64,000 nucleotides of DNA from SCGC-AAA076-P13 sp963926355 (GTDB taxonomy: Bacteria; Pseudomonadota; Gammaproteobacteria; Magnimaribacterales; D2472). The translations under genes and the position numbers were made by a program. The number at the start of each line of letters is the position of its first letter. The stretch's first letter is position 1. The DNA lies in the NCBI GenBank assembly GCA_963926355.1, contig CAWUWW010000001.1, forward strand, positions 62,001 to 126,000, read 5' to 3'. Under the pieces are notes generated by a model that saw only the letters and a list, made by a program, of their open reading frames with translations, did no database searches and was not told where the DNA came from. Shown here one piece after another: positions 9,674-17,293 of this stretch.

Positions 9674-10447
9674 ATGAGTTTCGATACCGTAGAGCTAATT
9701 AAAGCAAATAAGGTTGCAATAATAAAACTAAATAGACCAGAGCTACTTAATGCTGTGAATGAGCAATTAATATGGGATCTTCAAAAAGTAACTGCCGATG
9801 TTAGAGACGACAAGGATATTAAGGTTGTTATAATTGCTGGAGCTGGAAGAGCTTTTTCTGCAGGCGCTGATTTAAGTGAAAGTGAATCTAGCTGGGAAAG
9901 CTCTAAAGATGCTCTTATGAGGGGCTATAAACCAATTTTTTTAGATATTACCTCAATGCCTAAGCCAGTTATTGCCTCTGTTTCGGGACCTGCCGCAGGC
10001 ATTGGAGCAGCAATAGCTATGTCTTGTGATCTAAGAGTGATGGCTGATAATAGCTATATACTTTCTGTTTTCAGTAATATAGCCCTAGTTCCTGATGGAG
10101 GTCTTTCATGGCTTCTTCCTAAATTTATGGGTTATGCAAAGGCATATGAGTATGCAATTGAAGCAAAGAAAATTACTGCAGATGAATGCTTGCGGTACGG
10201 TATTGCAAATAAAATTGTTTCAAGTGATGAGTTGGAAAGTAAGACTATGGAATGGGCTCTAAAATTATCTAAAAGATCATCTCAATCGTTAAGTCATACA
10301 AAAATATTAATGAGAGAGTCTCTGCATGTCAGTTACTGGGATACCTATGCGAGCGAAGCAGAAATTCAAAATGAATTAACAAGAAGCCCTCAAAACCATG
10401 AAGCAGTCTCTGCTTTTTTTGAGAAAAGAGAGCCTAACTTTGACTAG
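9674..10447 (+). CDS. enoyl-CoA hydratase/isomerase family protein (crotonase)
   Basis: A 257-residue single-domain crotonase. The oxyanion hole segments are AGAGRAFSAGADL (about 56-68) and GPAAGIGAAIAMSCDLRV (about 105-122). The loop VPDGGLSWLLP resembles PaaG-like and related hydratases/isomerases in having Asp rather than the second catalytic Glu of classical enoyl-CoA hydratase, so the exact reaction (hydration, double-bond shift or ring chemistry) is unclear. It acts on an acyl-CoA thioester in the cytoplasm. It has its own likely promoter and is not in an operon; it converges with leuA, sharing CTAG as a stop on both strands. Confidence 0.85.
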   Translation: MSFDTVELIKANKVAIIKLNRPELLNAVNEQLIWDLQKVTADVRDDKDIKVVIIAGAGRAFSAGADLSESESSWESSKDALMRGYKPIFLDITSMPKPVIASVSGPAAGIGAAIAMSCDLRVMADNSYILSVFSNIALVPDGGLSWLLPKFMGYAKAYEYAIEAKKITADECLRYGIANKIVSSDELESKTMEWALKLSKRSSQSLSHTKILMRESLHVSYWDTYASEAEIQNELTRSPQNHEAVSAFFEKREPNFD

Positions 10448-12108
10448 TTATTAGAAAGCTTGCTTAGCCCAACAATAATAGCTTCAAAAGAAGCTCGTGT
10501 TGTATTGGGATTAATGCCAACACCCCAGCTAGTTTTTCCGTCTTGCTCTAATTCTATATAAGCAGCAGCTTTAGCATCAGAGCCAGAAGATATGGCTGAT
10601 TGATGATAGTCAGAAACCTTTATTACATCTCCAAGTTCCTTAGATAGACCGTTCATAAGAGAGTCAATTGGACCGTTTCCAGAGCCATTTATAGTTACTT
10701 CTTTTTCATTAATAAGCATCTTTAGCTCTAAATGATGCACGTCATCTTGAGAGGAGGAGTTATGACTTATATAAGAAAAGCCTCTTTTTGGAATTAAAAA
10801 ATTATCTTCAAAAATTCTCCAAATTTCTGCAGTATTAATCTCTTTACCAGATTCATCAGCTAACTTTTGTATTTTTTGACTCATGCTAATTTGCAATCTT
10901 CTTGGCAAGGAAACACCGTGATCTTTTTCAAGTAAGAAGGCTACGCCACCCTTTCCTGATTGTGAATTTATTCTCACAACAGCTTCATAACTTCTTCCTA
11001 AATCAGCTGGATCTATTGGTAAGTAAGGTACTTCCCATGCTGGATCGTTAGATTCTCTCATTCCCTGGAAGCCTTTTTTTATGGCATCTTGATGTGAGCC
11101 TGAAAAGGCAGTAAAAACAAGATCTCCTGCATAAGGATGTCTTGGATGAACTGGTAGTTGATTGCAATACTCTACTTCTCGCATAACGGCATTAATATTT
11201 GAAAAATCTAATTGTGGATCGATCCCTTGTGTAAACATATTCAGAGCAAGAGTAACAATATCAACATTTCCAGTTCTTTCACCATTTCCAAAAAGAGTTC
11301 CCTCAACCCTGTCGGCACCAGCCATTAATCCAAACTCTGTGGCTGCCACAGCAGTTCCTCTATCATTGTGAGGATGAAGGCTTAAGCATATATCATCCCT
11401 ATGCTGAAGATTTTGATTCATCCATTCTATTTGATCGCCATAGATATTTGGCGTTGACATTTCAACAGTTGCTGGAAGGTTGATAATTATTTTATGATCA
11501 GATGCTTCTTTTAAGATTTCAACAACTGCATCACAAACCTCCGCAGCATAATCTAACTCAGTACCAGTAAAGCTTTCAGGAGAGTATTCAAAACGCCAAT
11601 CAGTATCTGGATTTTTTTCAGCAAGTTCTTTTATTTTTCTTGCACCATTAATTGCAATTTCTTTTATTCCAGCTTTATCTTGTCTAAATACAACTTTTCT
11701 TTGAAGTGTAGATGTTGAATTATAAAAATGAACAATAGCTTGAGGGATTCCCTTTAAAGATTCAAAAGTTCTCTGTATTAACTCATCTCTTGATTGAGTA
11801 AGGACTTGAATAGTTACATCAGATGGAATTTTCTTTGATTCAATAAGATCTCTTACAAAATCAAAATCAGTTTGAGAGGCTGAAGGAAAACCAACTTCTA
11901 TCTCTTTAAATTTTAGGTCACAAAGGAGGGCAAACATGCGATCTTTTCTTTCAGCTCCCATTGGCTCAATAAGGGCTTGATTTCCATCTCTAAGATCTAC
12001 AGAGCACCAAAGAGGCGACTCCTTAATAACCTTTGAAGGCCATGATCTATTTTCAAGTTCAATGGGCTTAAAGGCTTTATATTTGTTATTCTGATTATCC
12101 ATTTTCAT
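10444..12108 (-). CDS. leuA: 2-isopropylmalate synthase (long LeuA type)
   Basis: Condenses acetyl-CoA with 2-oxoisovalerate, the committed step of leucine synthesis. At 554 residues it belongs to the longer LeuA type seen in Pseudomonas and actinobacteria. The HMGL-like TIM barrel begins with WCSVDLRDGNQALIEPM (metal-binding Asp41 after Arg40) and contains the metal-site motif LHPHNDRGTAVAA; the last ~120 residues form the LeuA dimerisation/allosteric domain where leucine usually feeds back. No leucine-rich leader peptide is visible upstream; only 25 bases separate it from the divergent holD. Confidence 0.95.
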   Translation of the reverse strand: MKMDNQNNKYKAFKPIELENRSWPSKVIKESPLWCSVDLRDGNQALIEPMGAERKDRMFALLCDLKFKEIEVGFPSASQTDFDFVRDLIESKKIPSDVTIQVLTQSRDELIQRTFESLKGIPQAIVHFYNSTSTLQRKVVFRQDKAGIKEIAINGARKIKELAEKNPDTDWRFEYSPESFTGTELDYAAEVCDAVVEILKEASDHKIIINLPATVEMSTPNIYGDQIEWMNQNLQHRDDICLSLHPHNDRGTAVAATEFGLMAGADRVEGTLFGNGERTGNVDIVTLALNMFTQGIDPQLDFSNINAVMREVEYCNQLPVHPRHPYAGDLVFTAFSGSHQDAIKKGFQGMRESNDPAWEVPYLPIDPADLGRSYEAVVRINSQSGKGGVAFLLEKDHGVSLPRRLQISMSQKIQKLADESGKEINTAEIWRIFEDNFLIPKRGFSYISHNSSSQDDVHHLELKMLINEKEVTINGSGNGPIDSLMNGLSKELGDVIKVSDYHQSAISSGSDAKAAAYIELEQDGKTSWGVGINPNTTRASFEAIIVGLSKLSNN

Positions 12109-12133
12109 TAGTAAATGTTAATATTTTATCTCT

Positions 12134-12574
12134 ATGATAACTTCAACCATCAAAACTAACCTAATCTTAAAAGAGATTGGTGTTACAAGGTATTCCCTGA
12201 GACCAGAACTAAGTCAGTTAGCTGATAAAGAAGTTAATTTTTATCAAAAAGGAAATATTTTAACATTACTTGATATGCCTTATAACGATATTTCTCAAGA
12301 TCAAAAGAATTTATTAGGGGGAATTATTAATGCTATAAAGCCAATAGGCGAGATTGAGATCATGAAAACTATTAAAATAAATAAGTATGAAGATATTTCG
12401 GGGCATATTGATCAGTTTCTAGCTGTTAGCGGAATTATTATCTTTTATAAAAATAACTTTAATATTAAGACATTTCTACCAACCATAACCTCACCTAACC
12501 TGAATGAAATTTTAACAAACCCCAGCTTGAAAAAGCCGCTGTGGGAAGACATTAAGACCAAATTTATTTTTTAG
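12134..12574 (+). CDS. holD: DNA polymerase III psi subunit
   Basis: The psi subunit links the clamp loader to chi (HolC) and SSB. Sequence is divergent but two blocks match HolD: LKEIGVTRYSLRPE near residues 12-25 (E. coli LQQLGITQWSLRRP) and SPNLNEILTNPSLKKPLW near the C terminus (E. coli SPALTDLRANPTARAALW). The 146-residue length and the downstream neighbour rimI, one base away, match the conserved holD-rimI pair. The partner gene holC is absent from its usual place between pepA and valS. Confidence 0.85.
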   Translation: MITSTIKTNLILKEIGVTRYSLRPELSQLADKEVNFYQKGNILTLLDMPYNDISQDQKNLLGGIINAIKPIGEIEIMKTIKINKYEDISGHIDQFLAVSGIIIFYKNNFNIKTFLPTITSPNLNEILTNPSLKKPLWEDIKTKFIF

Positions 12575-12575
12575 T

Positions 12576-13013
12576 ATGTTTGAAATATTTTTATTGGATA
12601 AGGCAGATCTAGACGAAGCATACGAAATTGAACTATCTACAAATCCTACACCTTGGTCTTACGAAAACTTCACCTCTTCCTTTAAGGTTGGTCACCATGG
12701 TTTAGTCTGTAAAGAAAATAACCTAATAGTGGGGTTCTTAATTTTTTCACCAATTAAGCCAGAGGCACATTTACTTAGCATTGCCGTCAAAGAAACTCAT
12801 GAGAGAAAAGGTATCGGAAGTCTTCTAATTAGCTCAATGAATAATCAATGCAAGGCTATGGAGATTACTCAAGTATTTTTAGAGGTTAGGGCTGGAAATG
12901 AGAAAGCTATTTCATTTTATGAGGGCCATGACTTTTTAAAAGATGCTATAAGAGAGAAGTATTATTCAGGAGATGTTCCTGAAGACGCCTTGCTAATGTC
13001 GTTAAGTCTCTAA
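12576..13013 (+). CDS. rimI: ribosomal protein S18-alanine N-acetyltransferase
   Basis: A 145-residue GNAT enzyme. The acetyl-CoA loop ERKGIGS is at 76-82, and Glu103 in FLEVR and Tyr115 in AISFYEGHDF fall at the residue numbers of the catalytic pair known for Salmonella RimI. RimI acetylates the N-terminal alanine of ribosomal protein S18. Close coupling to holD supports the assignment. The 3' end overlaps the convergent membrane-protein gene by 12 bases. Confidence 0.93.
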   Translation: MFEIFLLDKADLDEAYEIELSTNPTPWSYENFTSSFKVGHHGLVCKENNLIVGFLIFSPIKPEAHLLSIAVKETHERKGIGSLLISSMNNQCKAMEITQVFLEVRAGNEKAISFYEGHDFLKDAIREKYYSGDVPEDALLMSLSL

Positions 13014-13493
13014 ATCCTTCTTTCTTAACCAGTTGAGTTGCAAGCCTACAACAATTATATAAATTGCTAAAAATCCTAGATGAAATTTAATTAGGAGAGG
13101 GTCTCCTAATCCAGAAATATAAGGATCATCTACTGGAAGTCTTTGAAGAAATTCTGTTATTCCTGGAAGCATATGGAATAAAAAAGTTCCTGTATAGCTA
13201 ATAGCTTGAAGGTACTTTGACCAAATTCCAAATAATTGCCAAGTCTCCATAATATAAGCTATTAAGAGTGCTAAAACTGTCAAAATACCAAGAAGATGAG
13301 CGATATTAAACCCACCGTTATTAAAAATAAATAAGGAAGATATTGCAGCAGAATAAGTTAAAGTAATATAAATTTTACTTGATAGGTGTGATTTTGAAAT
13401 CACCGTGTATTTTACTAAATTATATATACCAATAACTATTGCTAAAAGAGCAGTTATTGTGTGGAACCAGCCTACGCCCGACAAGGTAAGCAT
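13002..13493 (-). CDS. small multi-pass membrane protein of unknown function
   Basis: I do not recognise a named family with certainty. The 163-residue product has four or five hydrophobic segments (about 9-28, 43-58, 66-86, 95-110 and 136-155), suggesting an inner-membrane protein. A conserved-looking GWFHT start, an NNGGFN loop and a HLLG segment recall predicted membrane proteins of the DUF2306 kind, but this is only a resemblance. It follows the two glutathione peroxidase genes, its start overlapping the stop of the nearer one by a base, so it is probably co-transcribed with them. Confidence 0.7.
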   Translation of the reverse strand: MLTLSGVGWFHTITALLAIVIGIYNLVKYTVISKSHLSSKIYITLTYSAAISSLFIFNNGGFNIAHLLGILTVLALLIAYIMETWQLFGIWSKYLQAISYTGTFLFHMLPGITEFLQRLPVDDPYISGLGDPLLIKFHLGFLAIYIIVVGLQLNWLRKKDLET

Positions 13494-13975
13494 TAAAGAA
13501 GCTTCACAATGTCTGATTCAATAGCTTCTGGTTTTGTTGTTGGGCTATAACGTTTAACAACTTCACCATCTTTATTAACCAAGAATTTTGAGAAATTCCA
13601 CTTAATATTTTTTGTTCCCATTATTCCAGGACGCTTATTTTTAAGAAATTCATAAAATGGATCAGCATCCTGACCATTTACATCAATTTTGTTAAAAACA
13701 TTGAAAGAAACATCATACTTTTCAGTGCAAAAAAATTGTATTTCTTCATTTGTTCCTGATTCTTGCCCTTTAAACTGGTTGCAAGGGAATCCAAGTATTT
13801 CTAGACCATCTTGAGCGTATTTACTATACAACTTCTGAAGTCCTTCATATTGATAAGTAAAGCCACATTCGCTAGCAACATTAACTACCAATAAAACCTT
13901 TTCTTTAAACGCACCTATTGAAACCTCATTCATTTTGGCATCTTTTACAACATGATCATAAATACTTTTAGTCAT
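13493..13975 (-). CDS. glutathione peroxidase family protein, copy 2
   Basis: A 160-residue thiol peroxidase of the glutathione peroxidase fold, reducing hydroperoxides, in bacteria usually with thioredoxin as donor. Peroxidatic Cys37 is in NVASECGFT, Cys65 in FPCNQF and the probable resolving Cys83 in FFCTEKYDVSF; the active-site Gln (67) and Trp (in KWNFSKF) are present. No signal peptide, so cytoplasmic. It departs from the usual FPCNQFGGQEPG by having KGQESG. Its first bases overlap the end of the upstream paralogue by 8 bases. Confidence 0.92.
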   Translation of the reverse strand: MTKSIYDHVVKDAKMNEVSIGAFKEKVLLVVNVASECGFTYQYEGLQKLYSKYAQDGLEILGFPCNQFKGQESGTNEEIQFFCTEKYDVSFNVFNKIDVNGQDADPFYEFLKNKRPGIMGTKNIKWNFSKFLVNKDGEVVKRYSPTTKPEAIESDIVKLL

Positions 13976-14453
13976 TTAGCAGCTCCTCTATATCTTTCTT
14001 CATTTTATCAGGTTCAATTTTTGGTCCAAATCTTTTGATTGTTTCGCCGTCTTTGCTAATCAAGAATTTTGTAAAATTCCATTCAATGTCTTTTGATCCT
14101 GATTCTGAAGGATTATCTTTTTTTAGAAATTGATAAATTGGAGCAACGTTATCTCCATTTACATCAATTTTATTAAATAAATTAAAACTCACATCATACC
14201 TTTCAGTACAAAAAAATTGAATTTCTTCATTTGTTCCAGGCTCTTGAGCTCCAAATTGATTACAAGGAAACCCAAGAACTTCCAAACCATTTTCCTTGTA
14301 TTTATTGTGAAGATCTTGAAGTCCCTCATATTGATATGTAAGACCGCATTCGCTAGCCACATTAACAATTAATAAAACTTTATTTTTAAAGTCTTCTAAA
14401 GTGGTATCTGTCATATCAGATTTTTTAACAATCTGCCTATAGATATTTGACAT
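13968..14453 (-). CDS. glutathione peroxidase family protein, copy 1
   Basis: A 161-residue thiol peroxidase, closely related to the adjacent downstream copy: both have NVASECG(F/L)TYQYEGLQ, FPCNQF, NEEIQFFCTE(K/R)YDVSFN and the WNF(S/T)KFL segment. Peroxidatic Cys is 36. It keeps the more usual GAQEPG loop. The two look like a tandem duplication that has since diverged, giving a two-peroxidase operon with a membrane protein. A strong inverted repeat lies just upstream of its start. Confidence 0.92.
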   Translation of the reverse strand: MSNIYRQIVKKSDMTDTTLEDFKNKVLLIVNVASECGLTYQYEGLQDLHNKYKENGLEVLGFPCNQFGAQEPGTNEEIQFFCTERYDVSFNLFNKIDVNGDNVAPIYQFLKKDNPSESGSKDIEWNFTKFLISKDGETIKRFGPKIEPDKMKKDIEELLND

Positions 14454-14473
14454 AATTTTTCCCTTTTTTGTTT

Positions 14474-14503
14474 AAATAATCTATTTAATTTAATAGATTA
14501 TTT
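14474..14503. promoter_or_regulatory. 12-bp perfect inverted repeat between divergent peroxidase and elaA genes
   Basis: AAATAATCTATT (14474-14485) and AATAGATTATTT (14492-14503) are exact reverse complements around a 6-base centre. It begins 20 bases from the peroxidase start codon, in a divergent intergenic region where a terminator would have no gene to serve, so an operator for the peroxidase operon (or an mRNA leader hairpin) is the likelier reading. A second, shorter CTCTTT/AAAGAG hairpin follows at 14504-14521. The binding protein is unknown. Confidence 0.5.
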
Positions 14504-14592
14504 CTCTTTTTTATTAAAGAGTTTGCAGAACCCACAACTAAATGATTCGATATTATATAATTATATCTAGTTAAGTAACAGTTAATGTAAAT

Positions 14593-15069
14593 TTGAAAAA
14601 TTTAAAAGCAGTAAGCTATATCTGGAAAAAATTCCCTGATCTCTCTAGAGATGAGCTATATGCATTAATTCATCTAAGACAGAAGGTATTCATCGTTGAG
14701 CAAGACTGTCCATATTTAGATGCAGATTTTTCAGATCAGAAAGCATTTCATTTGCTTGGTTACTATGATGATATCCTTATCTCCTATTTGAGAGCTTTCC
14801 CTCCAGGAATAAAATATGAGGGTTCATCTTTAGGTAGAATTGTTGTTGATATTTCCAAAAGAGGTGAGCAATTAGGACAAAGCCTTACAGAGGAGGGTAT
14901 TTCTTATCTTAGTGAGCATTATCCTGATATTGAGATTGTTATTTCAGCTCAGCATAGGTTAGAAACCTTTTATAGTGAGTTGGGTTTTACTTCTAGAGGC
15001 GATGTTTATTTAGAAGATGATATTGACCACATACAGATGTTTCTTTTGCCAACTCAAACTATTCAATAA
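14593..15069 (+). CDS. elaA: ElaA-like GNAT acetyltransferase
   Basis: A 158-residue single GNAT domain. The segments LRQKVFIVEQDCPYLDAD, LGRIVVD, GEQLGQSL (acetyl-CoA loop) and LETFYSELGF match ElaA of E. coli in order and spacing. The substrate of ElaA is not established. The reading frame offers only a TTG start, with poor ribosome-site support. Its 3' end overlaps the convergent valS by 11 bases. Confidence 0.88.
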   Translation: MKNLKAVSYIWKKFPDLSRDELYALIHLRQKVFIVEQDCPYLDADFSDQKAFHLLGYYDDILISYLRAFPPGIKYEGSSLGRIVVDISKRGEQLGQSLTEEGISYLSEHYPDIEIVISAQHRLETFYSELGFTSRGDVYLEDDIDHIQMFLLPTQTIQ

Positions 15070-17278
15070 TTTGCTGCTTAAATAGCAATGTATGTATCTC
15101 TTCGGTTATAAAAGGAGCAAATGGATGCATCATTACTAATATTTCTTTCAGCATAGGTCTTAGGTTGTCAGTCTCACCTGACTTTTTACATTCCTCAATA
15201 TATACATCACAGAACTTACTCCAAAAGAACTCATAAACCTCATTGATAGCAAAATCTAATCTGTAGTCTTCTATATTTTTTTGTATTTTATTCTTTGTCT
15301 TTTGAAATTCATCCATTATTAATTTATCTGAGTCAGTTTTAGGATCAAAAGACTCATTACCTAAAGGATACCCATTAATAAATCTTGCGGCATTCCAAAC
15401 TTTAGTGCAGAAATTTCTATAACCTTTTAATCTACCAAATTCAAAACTAATATCTTTGGTATGTGTTGCTAAAGAAAAGAATGTCATTCTAAGAGCGTCA
15501 GTTCCATATGACTCAATCCCTTTAGGGAATTGATTTCTTGTTTTACGTTCAATTTTTTGAGCAATTTTTTCTTGCATCAAGTTAGCAGTTCTTTTTTCTA
15601 CTAGCTCATTTTGTGATATGCCATAAATAAGATCTAAAGGATCTATGACATTCCCTTTAGATTTTGACATCTTTTGCCCATTTTCATCTCGAATAAGGCC
15701 AGTCACATAAACATCTTTGAATGGTATTTGATCTGTAAATTCTAGACTCATCATCATCATCCTTGCCACCCAGAAAAAGATAATATCAAAACCAGTTACT
15801 AGCAAAGATGTAGGAAAATGTTTCTTAAAATCGTCAGTCTCATTTGGCCAACCCATTGAGGCAAAAGGCCATAAGCTAGAAGAAAACCAAGTATCCAGAA
15901 CATCATCGTCTTGTTTTAGTTCTCTATTATCTAAGTTGTATTGAGTTCTTACCTCTTCTTCACTATGCCCTACATAAACATTTTCTTCAGCGTCATACCA
16001 AGCTGGTATTCTGTGACCCCACCATATTTGCCTGCTAATACACCAATCTTGTATATTATTCATCCAATTAAAATATGTTTTGTCCCAGTTTTGAGGGTGA
16101 AATTTTACCTCACCATTATTTACAGCTTCATTAGCTCTAGCTGCCATTTCAGATGTTTTTACATACCATTGATGACTCAATTTTGGCTCTATAACAACAT
16201 TAGATCTTTCGCCTCTAGGAACACTTATATGATGTTTTTCTTCTTTTTCTAAAAGAGATAGCTCAGTTAGTTTTTCTACAACAAGTTTCCTTACTTTAAA
16301 ACGATCAAGATTATTAAAAGGAGCTGGTACATTGTTATTTGTCCAAGCATCATCATCGAATATATTTATAGGCTCAAAATCACTATCAACATCGGAGCTC
16401 TTAACTTGACCATCTACTTCATACAACGAGTATTTCTTACCAATCTCATAGTCATTAAAATCATGCCCAGGTGTTATTTTTAAGCAACCAGTTCCAAATT
16501 CCATATCCACATAACTGTCACCAATAACTGGTATTTTTCTACCAACAAAAGGAAGGATTATATTTTTTCCAATCAGATGGTTGTATCGATTATCTTCAGG
16601 GTTTATTGCAATTGCCATGTCACCAAACATGGTTTCTGGTCGTGTCGTTGCAACAGTTATAAAGTCTTCACTTCCTTCTATTGGGTACTTTATATGCCAA
16701 AGCAACCCATCTTTCTCCTGTCTAATAACCTCTAAATCAGAGACTGCTGTTTTTAAGGATGGATCCCAATTAACAAGTCTATAGCCTCTATAGATCTTTC
16801 CCTTTCTATGCAGTTCTACAAAAGCTTTAATAACAGCTTCATTAAAATCATCATCAAGTGTAAATCTATATTTTTCCCAATCTACTGTATTTCCAAGTCT
16901 TTTAATTTGTGAGGTAATTTTTTCTTCTGAGTAATTCTTCCAAGACCAAACTTCTTCAAGAAATTTTTCTCTACCTAGGTCTTTTCGAGTTATATCTTTT
17001 TTTGCTAAGTTATTTTCAACAACCATTTGCGTAGCAATCCCAGCGTGATCACTTCCTACCTGCCAGTATGAATCCTTACCAGCCATATGATTATATCTGG
17101 TATAGAAATCCATAATAGCGTATTGAAAGCTATGACCCATGTGTAAAGTACCAGTGACGTTTGGAGGCGGGATGACTTGAGAGAAGGACTCTTTAGAACT
17201 CTCATTCCTTACCTTTCTCTCAGACCAAACCTTCGCCCACTTTTCTTCTATCTTGATAGGGTGGTACTGTTTATCCAT
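15059..17278 (-). CDS. valS: valyl-tRNA synthetase, C-terminally shortened
   Basis: Class I aminoacyl-tRNA synthetase charging tRNA-Val. PPPNVTGTLHMGH (HIGH motif, residues 45-49) and GQKMSKSKGN (536-540) are intact; the CP1 editing domain is present between them (ATTRPETMFGD, HDFNDYEIG). The anticodon-binding helical domain follows, but the protein ends at residue 739 shortly after HPFAPFITEEIH. E. coli ValS continues about 170 residues, including the coiled-coil arm that contacts the tRNA. The region downstream is the convergent elaA, so no missing piece is hidden there. pepA lies 15 bases upstream, without holC between. Confidence 0.96.
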   Translation of the reverse strand: MDKQYHPIKIEEKWAKVWSERKVRNESSKESFSQVIPPPNVTGTLHMGHSFQYAIMDFYTRYNHMAGKDSYWQVGSDHAGIATQMVVENNLAKKDITRKDLGREKFLEEVWSWKNYSEEKITSQIKRLGNTVDWEKYRFTLDDDFNEAVIKAFVELHRKGKIYRGYRLVNWDPSLKTAVSDLEVIRQEKDGLLWHIKYPIEGSEDFITVATTRPETMFGDMAIAINPEDNRYNHLIGKNIILPFVGRKIPVIGDSYVDMEFGTGCLKITPGHDFNDYEIGKKYSLYEVDGQVKSSDVDSDFEPINIFDDDAWTNNNVPAPFNNLDRFKVRKLVVEKLTELSLLEKEEKHHISVPRGERSNVVIEPKLSHQWYVKTSEMAARANEAVNNGEVKFHPQNWDKTYFNWMNNIQDWCISRQIWWGHRIPAWYDAEENVYVGHSEEEVRTQYNLDNRELKQDDDVLDTWFSSSLWPFASMGWPNETDDFKKHFPTSLLVTGFDIIFFWVARMMMMSLEFTDQIPFKDVYVTGLIRDENGQKMSKSKGNVIDPLDLIYGISQNELVEKRTANLMQEKIAQKIERKTRNQFPKGIESYGTDALRMTFFSLATHTKDISFEFGRLKGYRNFCTKVWNAARFINGYPLGNESFDPKTDSDKLIMDEFQKTKNKIQKNIEDYRLDFAINEVYEFFWSKFCDVYIEECKKSGETDNLRPMLKEILVMMHPFAPFITEEIHTLLFKQQIIE

Positions 17279-17293
17279 ATTCTCAGAATCTTT

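Noticed and set aside
14541..14592. ATG at 14541 as an upstream start for elaA
   Set aside because: It is in a different frame and runs into a stop after a few codons.
14593..15059. Frameshifted remains of the valS C-terminal domain
   Set aside because: This stretch encodes a well-formed ElaA protein on the other strand, leaving no room for ValS sequence; the shortening is real.
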